Part shown: positions 60,737 through 64,000 of the stretch, one piece after another | Layout of the letters: the number at the start of each line of letters is the position of its first letter | Numbering within the stretch: the first letter of the stretch is position 1 | NCBI GenBank assembly: GCA_910584685.1 | Contig: CAJUAO010000017.1 | Coordinates: 1 to 64,000, forward strand | From: an uncultured Lachnospiraceae bacterium | Lineage (GTDB): Bacteria > Bacillota > Clostridia > Lachnospirales > Lachnospiraceae | Reading direction: 5' to 3' | DNA length: 64,000 bases | Program-made: the position numbers and the translations under genes | Notes under the pieces: generated by a model | Told to the model about the DNA's origin: nothing | Databases searched by the model: none | Seen by the model: only the letters and a program-made list of their open reading frames with translations

Positions 60737-61184
60737 TAAATACTGGCTTTAACTGCATATAAAACTGTGTTTTGTGTCCTTTTTTTCTACTACTATATAT
60801 CTCAGCTTATATTTATTATAAAACATCAAATCTAAAAACAAAAGTATAAAAAAAGTATATGCATTATAAGTCAAAAATTCAAATAAACAAAGTCCACAGA
60901 TATCATTTCTCATCTATTAACTCAATAAATTGTGCATTTTAATATTTCAAATACACGTTATATGCATATTTGTTATATAAATCAAACCCATTACCACATG
61001 AAAAATTATTTAATTCATAATCAAAGTATTCTTACTCCCTTATCCACATTTACTATGCAATTTAATATAATCCATTTTTCATGCTCATAACGCATTAAAT
61101 TTCATACATAAATATTTTTTACACTTTTAAATCTTCCATTCTAATTGAACTTAAATATAGACTTTGCATAACTTAGCAAACAAA
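60737..61184. other. AT-rich intergenic stretch, nothing recognised
   Basis: About 450 bp between the flavodoxin remnant and the helicase gene stop. It is very AT-rich. I see no coding frame, hairpin with T run, or RNA gene. It separates the decayed patch from the helicase cassette. Confidence 0.5.
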
Positions 61185-62771
61185 CTATCTAAGTTCAAAA
61201 TATTCATTTGCACATGAATCTGCAATTTTCTTTAACATATATACTTTCTTGTCATTCTCCCAATGATACACCTTGTCTGTATATTTTCTTTGCCCAACTA
61301 TCCATAATTTTCGTTTTGCCCTTGAAAACGCTACATTGAGTCTTTTATAGTTTGAAAAGAAATAACTGGTTCCGTGATTTCTGGTAATAGAGAAAACAAC
61401 CACTTCACTGTCACGTCCCTGTATCGAATCCACCGTATCAATTCTAATATCAAGCTTTTTCTTTAATTCCAATACCTCTGACTCTTTTTTGAGCATGTAA
61501 ATTAATTTGGATTTCTGCCCCTTATATGGAGAAATAATACTAATTTGCTTCCTTTTTTGTCTGTTGTCACAGATAGAGGCTTCTCTTTTCAGCACCTGCT
61601 TTATTACCTCAATCTCATCTAAATTATATGGAGAACTATTCCTATCCGTTTCAGAACTATCCGGCCAATTTCGTTCTGTCAAATAATTTGCCCAAACCAC
61701 ACTATTCGAAATTGAATTATTTTCTTTTCCATTTAATAATCTCCCATTATAAAAATATTTACTTACAATTGCTGATATTTCATCTACCATACGATATTGC
61801 TTGTTTAACATTGTAAAAGCATGTTCTGGAATCCTATCATATACCTCTTCAATATAAGTACGTGATTCAATATGCCTAGTTCCAGTCTCTGCCATTGCCT
61901 GCCGATCTAGTTCCGTGTATACTGGTGAAAGTTGTACTGGATCCCCGACCATCACCGCTTTCTTCCCCCATATCAGTGCCAGAATAATTTCAGGAAATGA
62001 TATTTTAGAATTTTCATCTAAAATCACATAATCAAAAGGGTATTTTGCATTAAACGAAATTCCTCCAATTCCATTACAAGTTATTCCTACAAATCGACTG
62101 GTATAAAATAGCAAATCACTCGTTCTACGTAAATTATTTTCTATGTCGTCTTTCATAAGTTGAATAATTCCATCAGGTATCTGTTTTTTTTGTAAACGCT
62201 CTAGATAATTTACCAAAATCTGATTAATCTGAAACTTTTCCCTAGATTTATCATCATCTAATTCTTTATCTTTAATACGAAAACCCATAAAGTTTTCAAA
62301 CTTCTTGTCCAGATTGTGAAAAATATTATTAACAGCCACATGCGTTTCCGAACATACCAGAATTCTAGCCGCAGGATTTTTAAGAAGTATTTGACTACAA
62401 ATCTCTGTTATAACACTTGTTTTTCCTGTACCTGGAGGTCCCTGAATCAGCGTAAGGTATTGATTGCTTAAAGCTTTATTTACTGCTATTTTCTGGGACT
62501 CATTCAATTTCTTTGTTGTATATTGCAACGGAATGATTCTTTCCTTTGGAATTGACTCTGGATGAATAAAAGCCAATATCAATTCAGGATTCACAAACAC
62601 CCCGGCACGTATATTATATAATGCTTGTATTTGTCGGCGTATTTTTTTCAGATTTCCTATCTGAACTTCGCTCTCTTCCATGTTTAAAATTAACTCTTCT
62701 CTTTTTTTCAGGTATTTGAGCCAATCATCAATTTCTACATTCCATCTCTCGAAAGATTCCTGACGTGTCAT
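61185..62771 (-). CDS. Superfamily 1 helicase (Upf1/Dna2-like)
   Basis: 528 residues. Motif I is QGPPGTGKTSVITEI (near 103), Ia VCSETHVAVNNIF, II DYVILDENS (DENS in place of the usual DEAS/DEAG), III GDPVQLSPV and IV QYRMVDEISAIVSKYF. Motifs V and VI are VDSIQGRDSEVVVFS and RLNVAFSRAKRKLWIVG. The N-terminal 90 residues are helical and without a known domain. It is a Upf1-like 5'-3' helicase of nucleic acids. AAGGAG precedes the ATG. It is the third gene of a cassette with a 115-residue protein and a coiled-coil protein. Confidence 0.88.
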   Translation of the reverse strand: MTRQESFERWNVEIDDWLKYLKKREELILNMEESEVQIGNLKKIRRQIQALYNIRAGVFVNPELILAFIHPESIPKERIIPLQYTTKKLNESQKIAVNKALSNQYLTLIQGPPGTGKTSVITEICSQILLKNPAARILVCSETHVAVNNIFHNLDKKFENFMGFRIKDKELDDDKSREKFQINQILVNYLERLQKKQIPDGIIQLMKDDIENNLRRTSDLLFYTSRFVGITCNGIGGISFNAKYPFDYVILDENSKISFPEIILALIWGKKAVMVGDPVQLSPVYTELDRQAMAETGTRHIESRTYIEEVYDRIPEHAFTMLNKQYRMVDEISAIVSKYFYNGRLLNGKENNSISNSVVWANYLTERNWPDSSETDRNSSPYNLDEIEVIKQVLKREASICDNRQKRKQISIISPYKGQKSKLIYMLKKESEVLELKKKLDIRIDTVDSIQGRDSEVVVFSITRNHGTSYFFSNYKRLNVAFSRAKRKLWIVGQRKYTDKVYHWENDKKVYMLKKIADSCANEYFELR

Positions 62772-62785
62772 GTTATCGCTCCTTT

Positions 62786-63133
62786 TTATAATATAACTTT
62801 TTGTATACCGTTAAAATTCTGTTGAATCAAGTTAAAATCACCCATTATATTTTCCCTGCCATTTAACGTTACTATCTGCCCATCCTCACATAACTCAATA
62901 ATCTTTTGAACTTTTGAAGTCAACTGAATATCTCCCGTATTCATGTTGATAAATATCAAACCATTATTATGAAGTTTTGCAAGTGATTCAGCTAAAAACT
63001 CGTAAGGAAATATATCCAAAATAAGGCTAATTTTCCTGCCTTTGTGAATCCCACACTGAACAAGATTAAAAATCATTCTATCACAAATATTATATTTACC
63101 TCCCAATTTTAAATTAAGTATATATTTTTCCAT
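62786..63133 (-). CDS. Small protein with winged-helix-like N-terminus
   Basis: 115 residues. FNLVQCGIHKGRKISLILDI, FPYEFLAESLAKLHNNGLIF and INMNTGDIQLTSKVQKIIEL are consistent with a winged helix-turn-helix fold. The last 35 residues are different (GQIVTLNGRENIMGDFNLIQ). The stop is 14 bp from the helicase ATG and the start is 2 bp after the coiled-coil gene. I do not recognise the family, but the tight packing says it works with the helicase. Confidence 0.55.
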   Translation of the reverse strand: MEKYILNLKLGGKYNICDRMIFNLVQCGIHKGRKISLILDIFPYEFLAESLAKLHNNGLIFINMNTGDIQLTSKVQKIIELCEDGQIVTLNGRENIMGDFNLIQQNFNGIQKVIL

Positions 63134-63135
63134 TC

Positions 63136-64000
63136 TTATCCCTCCAGTAAGCTACGGCTTATCCCTATTAACTCATTAAACTTGTCAAATTGTGAATCAA
63201 TATATACCCTTTTTTGACCTTTTAAAGAATTAATTGCATCACGATACGGTTTCTTTTTTTCTTGAATAGTTGCTATATCAGCATATAATAAACTAATTTC
63301 CTCTTTTACAACATTATAATTTTCCGATAAAGCTTCCAATTCAGTTTTATAGCGATCAATATCCCCATTTCGTCTATTTTGACACTCTTTAAGATAATCA
63401 ATATGTTTCTGAACCGTTTTCTGTTCTCTATTACATGATTCTACATACTCCATATATGTATCGTTTTCCAAATTTGATTTATTAATATAATCACTCAGGC
63501 TATTCAGTTTAGCTATTTTATCAGAAAAACCCGGATCATTTGTATGGGAATTTTTGATATCACGAACAACTTGACTAAGGTTCTTATGTTCCCGCCGTAA
63601 AGATTTACTCCTGTCTCTTGCCATAGCTACAATTCCAAGATAGGTGCTTTTGCGCTCTTGTATTTTTTTAATATCTGCTATATACGATTGTATTTGCATT
63701 CCATCATATTTATTAAGTTCAATTAAGGAATCCCTTTTGCTTTTAATACTTGCCTGAGCGTTTTTTATGGTCTCCAATTTCAGACTCTTACCAAAAATTT
63801 GTTTCTTCTTGGCCTCAATTTCTTTTTGCAACAAATCTATTTTTTGTTGAATAATGGATATCTCATAGTCATACTCCACACAAACTTTACTCTTACTAAT
63901 ATAATCTTTCCATATTTTTTTTGCCTCTGTAAATAATTGTTGTTGCCTGTTCTGCAGATATCGTTGCCGTTCTTTAAATTCTTCCTTTCTCTGTGTGAGA
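63136..64000 (-). CDS. Coiled-coil protein (5' end outside window)
   Basis: The frame is open from the right edge (64000) to the stop at 63136, at least 288 residues. A start at GTG 63879 is possible, but the frame continues upstream with more coiled coil (ERQRYLQNRQQQLFTEAKKI), so the true start is outside. The whole visible part is heptad-like and charged: IIQQKIDLLQKEIEAKKKQ, YKTELEALSENYNVVKEEIS. It resembles SMC-like or defence-system coiled-coil proteins but no ATPase motif is visible in this part. It is first of the cassette, with a 2-bp gap to the next gene. Confidence 0.65.
   Translation of the reverse strand, partial: LTQRKEEFKERQRYLQNRQQQLFTEAKKIWKDYISKSKVCVEYDYEISIIQQKIDLLQKEIEAKKKQIFGKSLKLETIKNAQASIKSKRDSLIELNKYDGMQIQSYIADIKKIQERKSTYLGIVAMARDRSKSLRREHKNLSQVVRDIKNSHTNDPGFSDKIAKLNSLSDYINKSNLENDTYMEYVESCNREQKTVQKHIDYLKECQNRRNGDIDRYKTELEALSENYNVVKEEISLLYADIATIQEKKKPYRDAINSLKGQKRVYIDSQFDKFNELIGISRSLLEG

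Noticed and set aside
1..64000. CRISPR arrays, tRNA or rRNA genes, complete insertion sequences
   Set aside because: No regularly spaced direct repeats of CRISPR type, no cloverleaf with conserved TTCGA arm and no transposase frame were seen on either strand. The intergenic repeats are palindromic and irregularly spaced.

Overview
The window looks like chromosome of a low-GC, spore-forming Clostridia member, most likely a Lachnospiraceae-type gut anaerobe. Supporting signs are an alpha/beta small acid-soluble spore protein gene, a T-box leader on thrS, a CIRCE element on groESL, an rpoD-dnaG-dgt-trmK block, two GHKL/LytTR-type signalling genes, several intracellular plant-polysaccharide enzymes and strong AGGAGG ribosome sites throughout. 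There are no rRNA or tRNA genes, no intact IS element and no CRISPR array.

Layout. 1-2.9 kb: a MerR regulator fused to PurC (SAICAR synthetase), broken by one in-frame TAA, then a frameshifted small secreted protein and a lipoprotein. 2.9-6.6 kb: a heterodimeric ABC exporter. 6.6-13 kb: a nitrilase-family amidase, an SGNH acetylesterase, RNase P RNA, a Na/Pi cotransporter, a small membrane protein and a CBS/HlyC protein, with a cluster of intergenic repeats. 13-19.4 kb: a compact Tad/Flp-type (type IVc) pilus or secretion operon. 19.5-21 kb: pyrBI. 21-24.1 kb: an EamA transporter coupled to an EAL-LamG-LamG protein. 24.2-30.6 kb: the information-processing operon dgt-dnaG-rpoD-trmK-nucleoside kinase. 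30.7-38.7 kb: deoD, two GH43 enzymes, an orphan GHKL kinase, and thrS with its T-box. 38.7-42.5 kb: iscR-iscS-iscU and guaB. 42.5-47.8 kb: a large sortase-type surface protein divergent from a LytTR regulator/GHKL kinase pair. 47.8-56.9 kb: spore protein, AIM24-family protein, groESL, ogg, sfsA, a Gx/NusG-II/ApbE cluster and a folB-folK fusion.

The right end (56.9-64 kb) is accessory. It holds an ECF sigma factor with two C-terminal membrane segments, encoded with a secreted trypsin-like protease and a lipoprotein. Next comes a decaying, more GC-rich patch with flavodoxin, DUF362-like and permease fragments around one intact carboxymuconolactone decarboxylase-cupin gene. Last is a coiled-coil / small winged-helix-like / SF1 helicase cassette that runs off the window.

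The most unusual items are: the MerR-PurC chimera with its self-operator, internal ribosome site and nonsense codon; a family of about 100-bp intergenic double-hairpin repeats with covarying stems (seven copies in three places); the sigma-protease-lipoprotein unit; a pilus-operon gene that appears to start at ATT; and the helicase cassette. Functions come from sequence motifs read by eye, and no database search was run.
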